From assembly GCF_021864535.1 (NCBI RefSeq), contig NZ_JAKJIC010000007.1, positions 156,069 through 220,068 on the forward strand: 64,000 nucleotides of DNA, read 5' to 3'. A program made the translations under genes and the position numbers. This document shows positions 9,174 to 17,468 of the stretch, piece after piece. Below the pieces are notes generated by a model. The model searched no databases. It had not been told where the DNA came from and saw only the letters and a program-made list of their open reading frames with translations. Source of the DNA: Oryzibacter oryziterrae (GTDB taxonomy: Bacteria > Pseudomonadota > Alphaproteobacteria > Rhizobiales > Pleomorphomonadaceae). Within the stretch, counting starts at the first letter, position 1. Each line of letters begins with the position of its first letter.

Positions 9174-9595
9174 TCACGAATTGGACTCGGCGCCGCACGG
9201 CGGCTGAGGAAATCCCTGGAAACGATCATGAACTCCGCCGTCGCCCGATTGAGCGCCATCGGCAGGTCATAGACGAGGGCCAGGCGGGTCAACGCTTTGA
9301 CGTCCACATCATGCGGCATCGGCGACAGCGGATCCACAAAGAACACCAGGGCATCGAGACGCCCCTCGGCGATCATCGCGCCGATCTGCTGGTCACCGCC
9401 AAGCGGGCCGCTCTTGAGGCGCGTGACCGACAGCGTCGGACAGGCCGCAGCAACGCGCCCACCCGTGGTTCCCGTGGCGAACAGGCGAAACGTCGAAAGC
9501 TGGGCCTCATGCGCACGCGCGAAGGCAACCATCTCGTCCTTCTTGGCATCATGGGCAACGAGCGCTACGGCGGGCCTGTCCATTGTCACTTCCAT
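9170..9595 (-). CDS. mgsA: Methylglyoxal synthase
   Basis: A 141-residue protein that converts dihydroxyacetone phosphate to methylglyoxal plus phosphate, a bypass of lower glycolysis used under phosphate limitation or sugar-phosphate stress. Family motifs: [12 protein letters not shown] (11-22), the phosphate-binding ATGTTGG segment, [13 protein letters not shown] and [15 protein letters not shown]. An ATG at 9583 (MDRPAV) is an alternative start. It overlaps glk by four bases, so the two form a small operon. Confidence 0.95.
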   Translation of the reverse strand: MEVTMDRPAVALVAHDAKKDEMVAFARAHEAQLSTFRLFATGTTGGRVAAACPTLSVTRLKSGPLGGDQQIGAMIAEGRLDALVFFVDPLSPMPHDVDVKALTRLALVYDLPMALNRATAEFMIVSRDFLSRRAAPSPIRE

Positions 9596-10033
9596 TCAAC
9601 CGGTGTCGGCATCAGGCAAGACCATACGACGCGCGCCCTTCCGGACGCGGCGCAACCTGCCACAAGCGCTATCCTCTAGCCGCTTTTGGCAGGAAGCGGA
9701 ATCGGTTTTGACACCATTGGCAGGATCCTCCACGAAATTGCCCGCCCGCGAGTATTGCCACTGCCTCTTCCTTGCACAGGCCAGAGGCACTGATAAGTAT
9801 TTGTATCAGGCGCCGTCCCTTTTTGCCGCGTGCGCAAGCAATCTGAGCCCGAGTTGCAGGCTTTGTGCAACAAAATTGTCCAGATGGTCAAATTTAATAA
9901 GAAAGACGATGCAATTCGCTTCAATCCATGCTTAGTTAGCCCCACTCGGAGGGGGCCGGGTCGCAAGACGGGGACGCGCTCTCGCCGAAACAGCCCTGAA
10001 ATGGGCACCTTCCAATAGGGTGAGGCTTCAAAC
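9596..10033. other. 438-base divergent promoter region (mgsA-glk / nucleoside operon)
   Basis: It separates mgsA (minus, start 9595) from the BMP-type binding-protein gene (plus, start 10034) and should carry promoters for both operons. The part from about 9780 to 9930 is AT-richer. It contains an inverted repeat at 9790-9809. A possible 62-codon frame at 9830-10018 has no family resemblance and was not accepted as a gene. No riboswitch was recognised. Confidence 0.6.
9790..9809. promoter_or_regulatory. Inverted repeat CTGATA-N8-TATCAG, candidate operator
   Basis: Two perfect 6-bp arms, CTGATA and TATCAG, around 8 bases, about 225 bases upstream of the nucleoside-binding-protein gene. The shape fits a dimeric repressor site, but no regulator gene is adjacent and the binding protein is unknown. 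Confidence 0.35.
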
Positions 10034-11029
10034 ATGATCAAGACTCTGATCAGCGCTGCCTTCGCAGCTTCCATGCTCGCAGGCACGGCTCTGGCAGGCG
10101 ACGTCAAGCCGGCGCTTGTCTATGGCACCGGCGGCAAATTCGACAAGTCCTTCAACGAGGCTGCCTTCAACGGCGCTGAGAAGTTCAAGGCTGACACCGG
10201 CATCGCCTATCGCGATTTCGAGCCGAAGGACGACACCCAGGGTGAGCAGGCTCTGCGCAATTTCGCGAGCAAGGGCTACAACCCGGTCGTTGCCATGTCC
10301 TTCGCCTGGACCTCGGCTGTTGAAAAGGTTTCGGCCGAATTCCCCGACACCAAGTTCGTCATCGTCGACTCCGTCGTTGAGAAGCCGAACGTCCGCTCGG
10401 TGGTCTTCAAGGAAGAGGAAGGCTCCTACCTCGTCGGCGTCGCCGCTGGCCTCGCCTCCAAGACCGGCAAGGTCGGCTTCGTCGGCGGCATGGACATTCC
10501 GCTGATCCGCAAGTTCGAATGCGGCTACGAGCAGGGCGCCCGCGCTGCCAACGCCAAGATCGAAGTCTTCCAGAACATGACCGGCACCACCGGCGCTGCC
10601 TGGAATGACCCCGTCCGTGGCGGCGAGCTCACCAAGAGCCAGATCGACCAGGGCGCGGACGTGATCTACGCCGCCGCCGGCGCCACCGGTATCGGCGTGC
10701 TGCAGACCGCTGCCGACCAGGGCAAGCTGTCGATCGGCGTCGATAGCAACCAGAACTACCTGCATCCGGGTTCGGTGCTGACCTCCATGGTCAAGCACGT
10801 CGACCTCGCCGTCTACAACGCCTTCACCGACGTCAAGGACGACAAGTTCTCGACTGGCCTGCAGGTGCTGGGCGTCAAGGAAGGCGGCGTCGACTGGGCG
10901 CTGGACGACAACAACAAGCCTCTGATCACGGCCGACATCCAGGCCGCCGTCGAGAAGGCCAAGACGGACATCGCCGCCGGCACCGTCAAGGTGCACGACT
11001 ACATGTCGGACAACGCCTGCCCGAAGTGA
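10034..11029 (+). CDS. BMP-family (PnrA-like) nucleoside-binding protein
   Basis: A 331-residue periplasmic substrate-binding protein of the basic membrane protein family. The signal peptide is about 1-21, ending ALA before GDVKPALVY. Family features include GTGGKFDKSFNEAAF, the FVGGMDIPLIRKFECGYEQG region and the IGVDSNQNYLHPGSVLTS region. BMP proteins of this type bind purine or pyrimidine nucleosides for an ABC importer. It is the first gene of the operon, preceded by a GGGTGAGG Shine-Dalgarno, and followed by a strong terminator-like hairpin before the ATPase gene. That arrangement usually gives more binding protein than transporter. Confidence 0.93.
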   Translation: MIKTLISAAFAASMLAGTALAGDVKPALVYGTGGKFDKSFNEAAFNGAEKFKADTGIAYRDFEPKDDTQGEQALRNFASKGYNPVVAMSFAWTSAVEKVSAEFPDTKFVIVDSVVEKPNVRSVVFKEEEGSYLVGVAAGLASKTGKVGFVGGMDIPLIRKFECGYEQGARAANAKIEVFQNMTGTTGAAWNDPVRGGELTKSQIDQGADVIYAAAGATGIGVLQTAADQGKLSIGVDSNQNYLHPGSVLTSMVKHVDLAVYNAFTDVKDDKFSTGLQVLGVKEGGVDWALDDNNKPLITADIQAAVEKAKTDIAAGTVKVHDYMSDNACPK

Positions 11030-11045
11030 CCTGATCTAGTGACCC

Positions 11046-11088
11046 GGGCGCATGGCGGACCTTTCCTTTTCCGCCATGCGCCCTTTTT
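11046..11088 (+). terminator. Terminator/attenuator after the BMP gene
   Basis: A perfect 14-bp stem (11046-11059 with 11070-11083), a 10-base loop and five T residues. It lies between the binding-protein and ATPase genes of one transport operon, so it probably lets only part of the transcription pass. Confidence 0.9.
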
Positions 11089-11119
11089 CATATCCTGACG
11101 ACAGTCCGGAGCCTCCGCC

Positions 11120-12631
11120 GTGTCCTCACTGCCTGCCATTGAACTCAAGGGCATCGACAAGAAATTCGGTGCCGTGCATGCCAACAAGACCATCGATCTG
11201 ACAGTTGCCAAGGGCTCGATCCACGGCATCATCGGAGAGAACGGCGCCGGCAAGTCGACCCTGATGTCGATTCTCTACGGCTTCTACCAGGCCGACAGCG
11301 GCGAGATCCGCGTCAACGGCCAGCCGGTCCACATCAAGGACAGCCAGGCGGCCATCGCCGCGGGCATCGGCATGGTCCATCAGCATTTCATGCTGGTCGA
11401 GAATTTCTCCGTCCTCGAGAACATCATGCTCGGCGCCGAAGGCGGCGCGCTGCTCAGCAAGGGCGTGAGCCATACCCGCAGTGCGCTCAAGCGCCTCGAG
11501 GAAGACTATGGCCTCGAAGTCGATCCGGACGCCATCATCGAGGAACTTCCCGTCGGCCTGCAGCAGCGCGTCGAAATCCTCAAAGCGCTCTATCGCGGCG
11601 CCGACATCCTGATCCTCGACGAGCCCACCGGCGTGCTGACCCCGGCCGAGGCCGATCACCTGTTCAAGATCCTGGGCATGCTGCGCGACCAGGGCAAGAC
11701 CATCCTGCTGATCACCCACAAGCTGCGCGAGATCATGGCCATCACCGACACCGTCTCGGTCATGCGCCGCGGCGAAATGGTGGCCACGCGCACGACCTCG
11801 CAGACCACCGTCGAGGAACTGGCCGAGTTGATGGTCGGTCGCCGCGTGCTGCTGCACGTCGACAAGGGCGAAGCCAATCCGGGCGCCATCGTCCTGTCGG
11901 TGAAGAACCTCACCGTCAAGGACGGGCGCGGCGTCACCATGGTCGACAACGTCTCCTTCGACGTGCGCGCCGGCGAGATCGTCGGCATAGCGGGCGTCGC
12001 CGGTAATGGCCAGTCCGAGCTGCTCGAAGCGCTCTCGGGCATCCGCAAGCCGCATGCGGGCGAGATCCTCATCGACGGCAAGCCCATCGACAAGGTCGAT
12101 CCGGCCCGCCTGCGCGAACTCGGCCTCGCCCATATCCCCGAAGACCGCCATCACATGGGCCTGGTCCTCAAGTTCGACGAAGCGGAAAACTCCATCCTCG
12201 GCTATCACCGCGACGCCAGATATGGCCGCGGCCCGATGCTCGATCTGAAGGCCGTCGAGAAGGACGCCATCGCCAAGATCGAGAAATACGACATTCGCCC
12301 GCCGAACCCGCATCTGAAGACCGCCAACTTCTCCGGCGGCAATCAGCAGAAGATCGTCGTCGCCCGCGAGATCGAGCGCGATCCGCGCCTGATGCTGGTG
12401 GGCCAGCCCACCCGCGGCGTCGACGTCGGTGCCATCGAGTTCATCCACCGCCGCATCATTTCCATGCGCGATGCCGGCAAGGCCATCCTGCTGGTATCGG
12501 TGGAACTCGACGAAATCCGCTCCCTTTCCGACCGTATCCTCGTGATGTTCGCCGGCCATATCGTCGGCGAGAAGACCGCGGATGCCGGCGAACAGACCCT
12601 CGGCCTGATGATGGCCGGCATTGCCGCGTGA
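11120..12631 (+). CDS. Nucleoside ABC transporter, two-domain ATP-binding protein
   Basis: A 503-residue tandem ABC ATPase of the sugar/nucleoside (CUT2/BMP-associated) type. The first domain has Walker A GENGAGKS (39-46) and Walker B LILDEPTGVLTP. The second has the usual degenerate Walker A of this family (GVAGNGQSELL), the signature FSGGNQQK and QPTRGVDVGAIEF. It powers import of the nucleoside delivered by the BMP protein. The start is GTG at 11120. The next permease begins 7 bases after its stop, consistent with tight coupling. Confidence 0.93.
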   Translation: MSSLPAIELKGIDKKFGAVHANKTIDLTVAKGSIHGIIGENGAGKSTLMSILYGFYQADSGEIRVNGQPVHIKDSQAAIAAGIGMVHQHFMLVENFSVLENIMLGAEGGALLSKGVSHTRSALKRLEEDYGLEVDPDAIIEELPVGLQQRVEILKALYRGADILILDEPTGVLTPAEADHLFKILGMLRDQGKTILLITHKLREIMAITDTVSVMRRGEMVATRTTSQTTVEELAELMVGRRVLLHVDKGEANPGAIVLSVKNLTVKDGRGVTMVDNVSFDVRAGEIVGIAGVAGNGQSELLEALSGIRKPHAGEILIDGKPIDKVDPARLRELGLAHIPEDRHHMGLVLKFDEAENSILGYHRDARYGRGPMLDLKAVEKDAIAKIEKYDIRPPNPHLKTANFSGGNQQKIVVAREIERDPRLMLVGQPTRGVDVGAIEFIHRRIISMRDAGKAILLVSVELDEIRSLSDRILVMFAGHIVGEKTADAGEQTLGLMMAGIAA

Positions 12632-12638
12632 GGTCATC

Positions 12639-13742
12639 TTGAGTACTGCATCGGTCCCGTTGCCCAATTGGATCACCTACGGCCTCCTGCCGCTCATCAA
12701 TCTGGTGGTTGCCTTCCTCATCTCAGGCCTTGTGGTCTGGTTCATCGGCGAAGACCCGATCCAAGCCGTCACCTTGATGCTGCAGGGTGCGCTCGGCCGC
12801 GGCGAAGGCATCGGCTTCACGCTGTTCTACGCCACCAACTTCATCTTCACGGGTCTGTCGGTGGCCGTCGCCATCCACGCCGGCCTGTTCAACATCGGCT
12901 CGGAAGGCCAGGCCTATCTCGGCGGCCTCGGCTGCGCGCTGGTGGCGCTCGCGCTTGATAATTACGTGCCCTGGTACGTGACCATGCCCTTCGCGGTGAT
13001 CGGCGCCGGCCTGTTCGGCGCCGCCTGGGCCTTCATTCCGGCCTGGCTGCAGGCCAAGCGCGGCAGCCACGTGGTCATCACCACCATCATGTTCAACTTC
13101 ATCGGCTCGGCGCTGATGGTGTACCTGCTGGTGAACGTGCTGATCGTGCCGGGCAAGATGGCGCCGGAAACCCGCACCTTCCTGCCGGGCGGCACCCTGC
13201 CTGACCTTGGCTGGCTGATTGCCCTGTTCGGCGGCAAGATCGGCGCGGCGCCCTTCAACGTGTCCTTCCTGATCGCGCTGGTGATGAGCTTCGTCGTCTG
13301 GGTGCTGATCTGGCGCACCAAGCTCGGCTACGAGATCCGCACGCTCGGCATCTCGCCTTCGGCTGCCGTCTATGCCGGCATTCCCTACTCGCGCACGGTG
13401 ATCGTCGCCATGCTGCTGTCGGGTGCCATGGCCGGCATGATGGCGCTCAACGTGGTGATGGGTCAGTCGCAGCGCCTGCAGGTGGAATTCGTCGGCGGCG
13501 CCGGCTTCGTCGGCATCGCCGTGTCGCTGATGGGCCGCAATCACCCCTTCGGCATCATCCTCGCCTCGATCCTGTTCGGCGTGCTCTATCAGGGCGGCAC
13601 CGAACTCTCCTTCGACATGCCCAACATCACCCGCGACATGATCGTGGTGATCCAGGGCCTCGTCATCCTGTTCGCCGGCGCGCTGGAATACATGTTCCGG
13701 CCGGCCATGGTGCGGGCTTACCAGAAATTCGTCAAAGCCTGA
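12639..13742 (+). CDS. Nucleoside ABC transporter permease 1
   Basis: A 367-residue multi-spanning membrane protein of the BPD_transp_2 family. Recognisable family segments are NIGSEGQAYLGGL near the cytoplasmic face and the EFVGGAGFVGIAVSLMGRNHPFG block typical of nucleoside permeases paired with BMP proteins. The start is placed at TTG 12639 (MSTASVPLPN) because TGAGG lies 5 bases before it. An earlier TTG at 12621 would run into the ATPase gene. Confidence 0.9.
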   Translation: MSTASVPLPNWITYGLLPLINLVVAFLISGLVVWFIGEDPIQAVTLMLQGALGRGEGIGFTLFYATNFIFTGLSVAVAIHAGLFNIGSEGQAYLGGLGCALVALALDNYVPWYVTMPFAVIGAGLFGAAWAFIPAWLQAKRGSHVVITTIMFNFIGSALMVYLLVNVLIVPGKMAPETRTFLPGGTLPDLGWLIALFGGKIGAAPFNVSFLIALVMSFVVWVLIWRTKLGYEIRTLGISPSAAVYAGIPYSRTVIVAMLLSGAMAGMMALNVVMGQSQRLQVEFVGGAGFVGIAVSLMGRNHPFGIILASILFGVLYQGGTELSFDMPNITRDMIVVIQGLVILFAGALEYMFRPAMVRAYQKFVKA

Positions 13743-13753
13743 GGAGCCCACAC

Positions 13754-14731
13754 ATGGATGTCGCTTACTTCGATCTCCTGATCTCGGTGCTGGGCTCGAC
13801 GATTCGCCTGTCGATCCCGCTGCTGTTCACCGCCCTTGCCGGCCTCTTTTCCGAACGGGCCGGCATCTTCGACATCGGTCTTGAAGGCAAGATGCTCGCC
13901 GCCGCCTTCGCCTCGGCGGTCGCCGCCTATGGCACCGGCTCGCCCTGGATCGGCCTGCTCGCCGGCGTCGGCGTCTCCGTCGCCTTCAGCCTGGTGCATG
14001 GCTTTGCCTCCATCACCAACCGTGGCAACCAGATTGTCTCGGGCGTGGCCATCAACTTCGTCACAGCCGGCCTCACCGCCGTGCTGGGCAATGCCTGGTT
14101 CAGCCAGGGCGGCCGCACGCCGCCGCTTGGCGCCTCGGCCCGCTTCGGCGAGATCGTCCTGCCGGGCGCGGAAGCGGCCAGGGACATGGGTGTCATCGGC
14201 CATTTCTACGCCAACGTGATTTCCGGCCACAACATCCTCACCTATCTGGCCTTCGCTGCCGTGCCGCTCAGCTGGTGGATCCTCTACCGCACCCGCTTCG
14301 GCCTGCGCCTGCGCGCGGTCGGCGAGAATCCGGGCGCCGTCGACACCGCCGGCATTTCCGTCACCTGGCTGCGCTACCGCGCCACCATCTGTGCCGGCAT
14401 CCTCTGCGGCTTCTCCGGCACCTATCTGGCGGTTGCCCAGTCGGCGAGCTTCATCACCAACATGTCCGCCGGCAAGGGCTATATCGCGCTCGCCGCGCTG
14501 ATCTTCGCCAAGTGGCGGCCGGTGCCAATCATGCTGTCCTGCCTGCTGTTCGGCTTCCTCGACGCCTTCGCCAACTTCATGCAGGGCAAGAAGGTGCCCG
14601 GCATCGGCGAGGTGCCCGTGCAGATCTTCCAGGCCCTGCCCTATATCCTCACCTGCATCCTGCTCGCCGGCTTCATCGGCGTGGCCAATGCGCCCAAGGC
14701 CGGCGGCGTGCCCTATGTGAAGGAACGCTGA
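13754..14731 (+). CDS. Nucleoside ABC transporter permease 2
   Basis: A 325-residue membrane protein, second BPD_transp_2 permease of the nucleoside importer. FSERAGIFDIGLEGKML near the N-terminus and ITNRGNQIVSGVAINF are standard for this subfamily, and the C-terminal half shows SAGKGYIALAALIFAKWRP. It starts 11 bases after permease 1 and ends one base before the cytidine deaminase gene, so it is part of the same operon. Confidence 0.93.
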   Translation: MDVAYFDLLISVLGSTIRLSIPLLFTALAGLFSERAGIFDIGLEGKMLAAAFASAVAAYGTGSPWIGLLAGVGVSVAFSLVHGFASITNRGNQIVSGVAINFVTAGLTAVLGNAWFSQGGRTPPLGASARFGEIVLPGAEAARDMGVIGHFYANVISGHNILTYLAFAAVPLSWWILYRTRFGLRLRAVGENPGAVDTAGISVTWLRYRATICAGILCGFSGTYLAVAQSASFITNMSAGKGYIALAALIFAKWRPVPIMLSCLLFGFLDAFANFMQGKKVPGIGEVPVQIFQALPYILTCILLAGFIGVANAPKAGGVPYVKER

Positions 14732-14732
14732 A

Positions 14733-15152
14733 ATGAGCGATTTCGACCGCCTCTTCGCCGCCGCGGCCGCCGCCCGCGCCAAGGCGCACGCCCCTTACTC
14801 GAAATATCATGTGGGCGCCGCGCTCCTCGCCGACGACGGCAACATCTACGCCGGCTGCAACATCGAGAACGCCGCCTATCCGGAAGGCTGGTGCGCCGAA
14901 ACCACCGCCATCGGCCATCTGGTGATGGGTGGCGCGCGCAAGATCGTCAAGGCAGTGGTGATCGCTGCCCGCATCGATCATGAGCGCGTGCCCGGCGGAC
15001 GCTTCTGCACGCCCTGCGGCGGCTGCCGCCAGCGGCTCAGCGAGTTCGCCGCCTCGCCCTCGACCGAAATCTGGGCCGCCGACCCCGACGGTGCCAGCCA
15101 GCATTTCACCATGGCCGAGCTCTTGCCGGCCGGCTTCGTTCTGGAGACCTGA
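14733..15152 (+). CDS. cdd: Cytidine deaminase
   Basis: A 139-residue homotetrameric-type cytidine deaminase (cytidine/deoxycytidine to uridine/deoxyuridine plus ammonia). Zinc ligands and the catalytic Glu are visible: C54-A-E56 and PCGGC with C95 and C98. The substrate-binding NIENAAYP segment (43-50) is intact. It is embedded between the transporter permeases and purine nucleoside phosphorylase, so imported cytidine enters uridine breakdown and salvage. Confidence 0.97.
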   Translation: MSDFDRLFAAAAAARAKAHAPYSKYHVGAALLADDGNIYAGCNIENAAYPEGWCAETTAIGHLVMGGARKIVKAVVIAARIDHERVPGGRFCTPCGGCRQRLSEFAASPSTEIWAADPDGASQHFTMAELLPAGFVLET

Positions 15153-15153
15153 C

Positions 15154-15969
15154 ATGTCCGCCCTCAGCCATGGCGCCGAATGCGCCGCCCTCGTTCAGGC
15201 CCGCACCGCCATCAAGCCGGTGATCGGCCTCGTGCTCGGTTCCGGCCTCGGCGACTTTGCCGACACCGTCGAAGGCGCCGTCCGCATTCCCTTCTCCGAG
15301 CTGGCCGGCTTCCCCATATCCACCGTGTCGAGCCACAAGGGTGAACTGATCGTCGGCAAGGTGGCCGGCGTTCCCGTCGCCGTCCTCTCCGGCCGCGGTC
15401 ATTTCTACGAGCACGGCGACCCCAAGGTGATGAAGACGCCGATCGAGACGCTGGCGGCCCTCGGCTGCAAGGGCGTCATTCTCACCAATGCCGCCGGTGG
15501 CCTCAATCCGGACATCGGTCCGGGCGAACTGATGCTGATCACCGATCACATCAACTATGCCGGCACCAACCCGCTGATCGGCGAAATGGGCGACCAGCGC
15601 TTCGTCGGCCTCACCCAGGCCTATGACCTGCGCCTGCAGGGCCTGTTCAAGAGCGCCGCCGCTGAGGAAGGCATCAAGCTCGGCAGCGGTGTCTACATGT
15701 GGTTCAACGGCCCGTCCTTCGAGACGCCGGCTGAGATCCGCATGGCGCGCATCCTCGGCGCCGATGCCGTGGGCATGTCCACGGTGCCGGAAGTCATTCT
15801 CGCCCGTTACTACGGCCTTGAAGTTGCTGCCGTTTCGACGGTGACCAACTTCGCCGCCGGCATGACCGGCAACGAGATCAGCCATCTCGAGACCAAGGAA
15901 AACGGCCCCAAGGGCGCCGAAAAGCTCAAGAAGATCCTGCCGCGCGTCATCGCGGCCTATGGTGCATGA
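15154..15969 (+). CDS. punA: Purine nucleoside phosphorylase (inosine/guanosine type)
   Basis: A 271-residue PNP/MTAP-family enzyme that phosphorolyses inosine or guanosine to the base plus ribose-1-phosphate. The phosphate-binding GSGLGD (29-34), SGRGHFYEHG, the base-binding NAAGG and FETPAEIR motifs mark the trimeric, family-2 PNP rather than hexameric DeoD. The ATG at 15154 follows the cdd stop by one base. A longer frame from 14980 overlaps cdd and is not used. It is followed by two long hairpins before deoA. Confidence 0.94.
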   Translation: MSALSHGAECAALVQARTAIKPVIGLVLGSGLGDFADTVEGAVRIPFSELAGFPISTVSSHKGELIVGKVAGVPVAVLSGRGHFYEHGDPKVMKTPIETLAALGCKGVILTNAAGGLNPDIGPGELMLITDHINYAGTNPLIGEMGDQRFVGLTQAYDLRLQGLFKSAAAEEGIKLGSGVYMWFNGPSFETPAEIRMARILGADAVGMSTVPEVILARYYGLEVAAVSTVTNFAAGMTGNEISHLETKENGPKGAEKLKKILPRVIAAYGA

Positions 15970-15982
15970 GGAAAGCCGGCTC

Positions 15983-16062
15983 AATACCAACCGTCTTTGA
16001 AAAAGGCGGTTGGTATTCCGCCTTCGAATGTCTCACGCCCAGACGCCCATGAGACATTCGAA
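15983..16062. repeat. Two adjacent long inverted repeats (REP-like element)
   Basis: Hairpin 1 has arms 15983-15998 and 16002-16017, 16 bp with one G-T pair and a 3-base loop. Hairpin 2 has arms 16023-16035 and 16050-16062, 13 bp perfect with a 14-base loop. There is no T tract. The pair lies between punA and deoA and looks like an intergenic palindromic element. No second copy was noticed by eye in the window. Confidence 0.85.
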
Positions 16063-16133
16063 ATGAAATCAACGCGCCGATGCCTCGGCATCAGGGATGC
16101 GTTGCTAAAAAGGCCGCAAGCAAGAAGAACAAG

Positions 16134-17450
16134 ATGACCTATCTCCCCCAGGAAATCATCCGCCGCAAGCGCGACGGTGCGACGCTGACTGCACCCGAAA
16201 TCGCCTTCATGGTCGAGGGCCTCACCGCGGGCACCGTCACGGAAGGTCAGGTCGCCGCTTTCGCCATGGCCACCTTCTTCCGTGGCATGGCCATTGAGGA
16301 ACGCGTGGCGCTGACGCTCGCCATGCGCGATTCCGGCACCGTGCTGGATTGGTCCGACCTCAATGGTCCCGCGCTCGACAAGCATTCGACCGGCGGCATC
16401 GGCGACACCGTCTCGCTGATGCTCGCGCCGGCCATTGCGGCCTGCGGCGGCTATGTGCCGATGATCTCCGGCCGCGGACTTGGCCACACCGGCGGCACGC
16501 TCGACAAGCTGGATTCGGTCAAGGGCTACCAGACCCAGCCCGACAACGCCCTGTTCCGCAAGGTGGTCAGGCAAATGGGCTGCGCCGTCATCGGCCAGAC
16601 CGCCGATCTTGCGCCCGCCGACAAGCGCTTCTACGGCATCCGCGACGTCACCGGCACGGTGGAGAGCATCGACCTCATCACCGCCTCGATCCTGTCCAAG
16701 AAGCTCGCCGCCGGCCTGCATGGCCTCGTCCTCGACGTCAAGACCGGCACCGGCGCCTTCATGGCCACTCTCGACGCGTCGCGCGCGCTCGCCGACAGCC
16801 TGGTCAAGGTGGCCAACGGCGCCGGCCTGCCCACCGTCGGCGTCATCACCGACATGAACGAGCCGCTCGGCACCGCCGCCGGCAACGCGGTGGAAGTGCA
16901 GCTCGCCGTCGACTTCCTCACCGGCAAGCGCATCGACCCGCGCATGTGGGACGTCACCGTCGCGCTTTCGGCGGAAATGCTGGTGCTCGGCAAGCTGCAG
17001 CCCGATTACGCCAGCGCCAAGGCCGCCATCGAGACGGCCTTCACCTCCGGCAAGGCGGCAGAAATCTTCGGTCGCATGGTCGCCGCCCTCGGCGGTCCCG
17101 CCGACTTCGTCGAGAAGGCCGACAGCTATCTGGACCGTCCGGCCATCGTCAGGCCGATCCACGCCGAGACCTCCGGCACCATCACCGCCATCGACACCCG
17201 CGCCATCGGCGTCGCGGTCGTCGCCATGGGCGGTGGCCGTGTGCGCGCCGCCGATCCGATCGACCACGCCGTCGGCTTCACCACGCTGGCCGGCCTCGGC
17301 GAGACTGTCGACGCAAGCCGCCCGCTCGGCGTCGTCTACGCCCGCACCGAGGCTCAGGCCGAGGCCGCCGCAGTCGCCCTGCGCCAGGCCTATGCACTCG
17401 GGTCTTCGCCCGTTCGCGGCCCCGCCGTCATTGAACGCGTCACCGGCTGA
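16134..17450 (+). CDS. deoA: Thymidine phosphorylase
   Basis: A 438-residue pyrimidine-nucleoside phosphorylase (thymidine or deoxyuridine plus phosphate to base plus deoxyribose-1-phosphate). The phosphate-binding KHSTGGIGD motif (83-91) and VKTGTGAFM are intact, and the N-terminus TYLPQEIIRRKRDG aligns with DeoA proteins. The ATG at 16134 is preferred; an upstream ATG at 16080 adds 18 Lys-rich, non-homologous residues next to the hairpin element. deoB begins 18 bases downstream. Confidence 0.94.
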   Translation: MTYLPQEIIRRKRDGATLTAPEIAFMVEGLTAGTVTEGQVAAFAMATFFRGMAIEERVALTLAMRDSGTVLDWSDLNGPALDKHSTGGIGDTVSLMLAPAIAACGGYVPMISGRGLGHTGGTLDKLDSVKGYQTQPDNALFRKVVRQMGCAVIGQTADLAPADKRFYGIRDVTGTVESIDLITASILSKKLAAGLHGLVLDVKTGTGAFMATLDASRALADSLVKVANGAGLPTVGVITDMNEPLGTAAGNAVEVQLAVDFLTGKRIDPRMWDVTVALSAEMLVLGKLQPDYASAKAAIETAFTSGKAAEIFGRMVAALGGPADFVEKADSYLDRPAIVRPIHAETSGTITAIDTRAIGVAVVAMGGGRVRAADPIDHAVGFTTLAGLGETVDASRPLGVVYARTEAQAEAAAVALRQAYALGSSPVRGPAVIERVTG

Positions 17451-17468
17451 TCGCCTGAGGAGAGAGCC

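Noticed and set aside
9830..10018. 62-codon frame upstream of the BMP gene
   Set aside because: No family resemblance, no ribosome site, and it lies in the promoter region.
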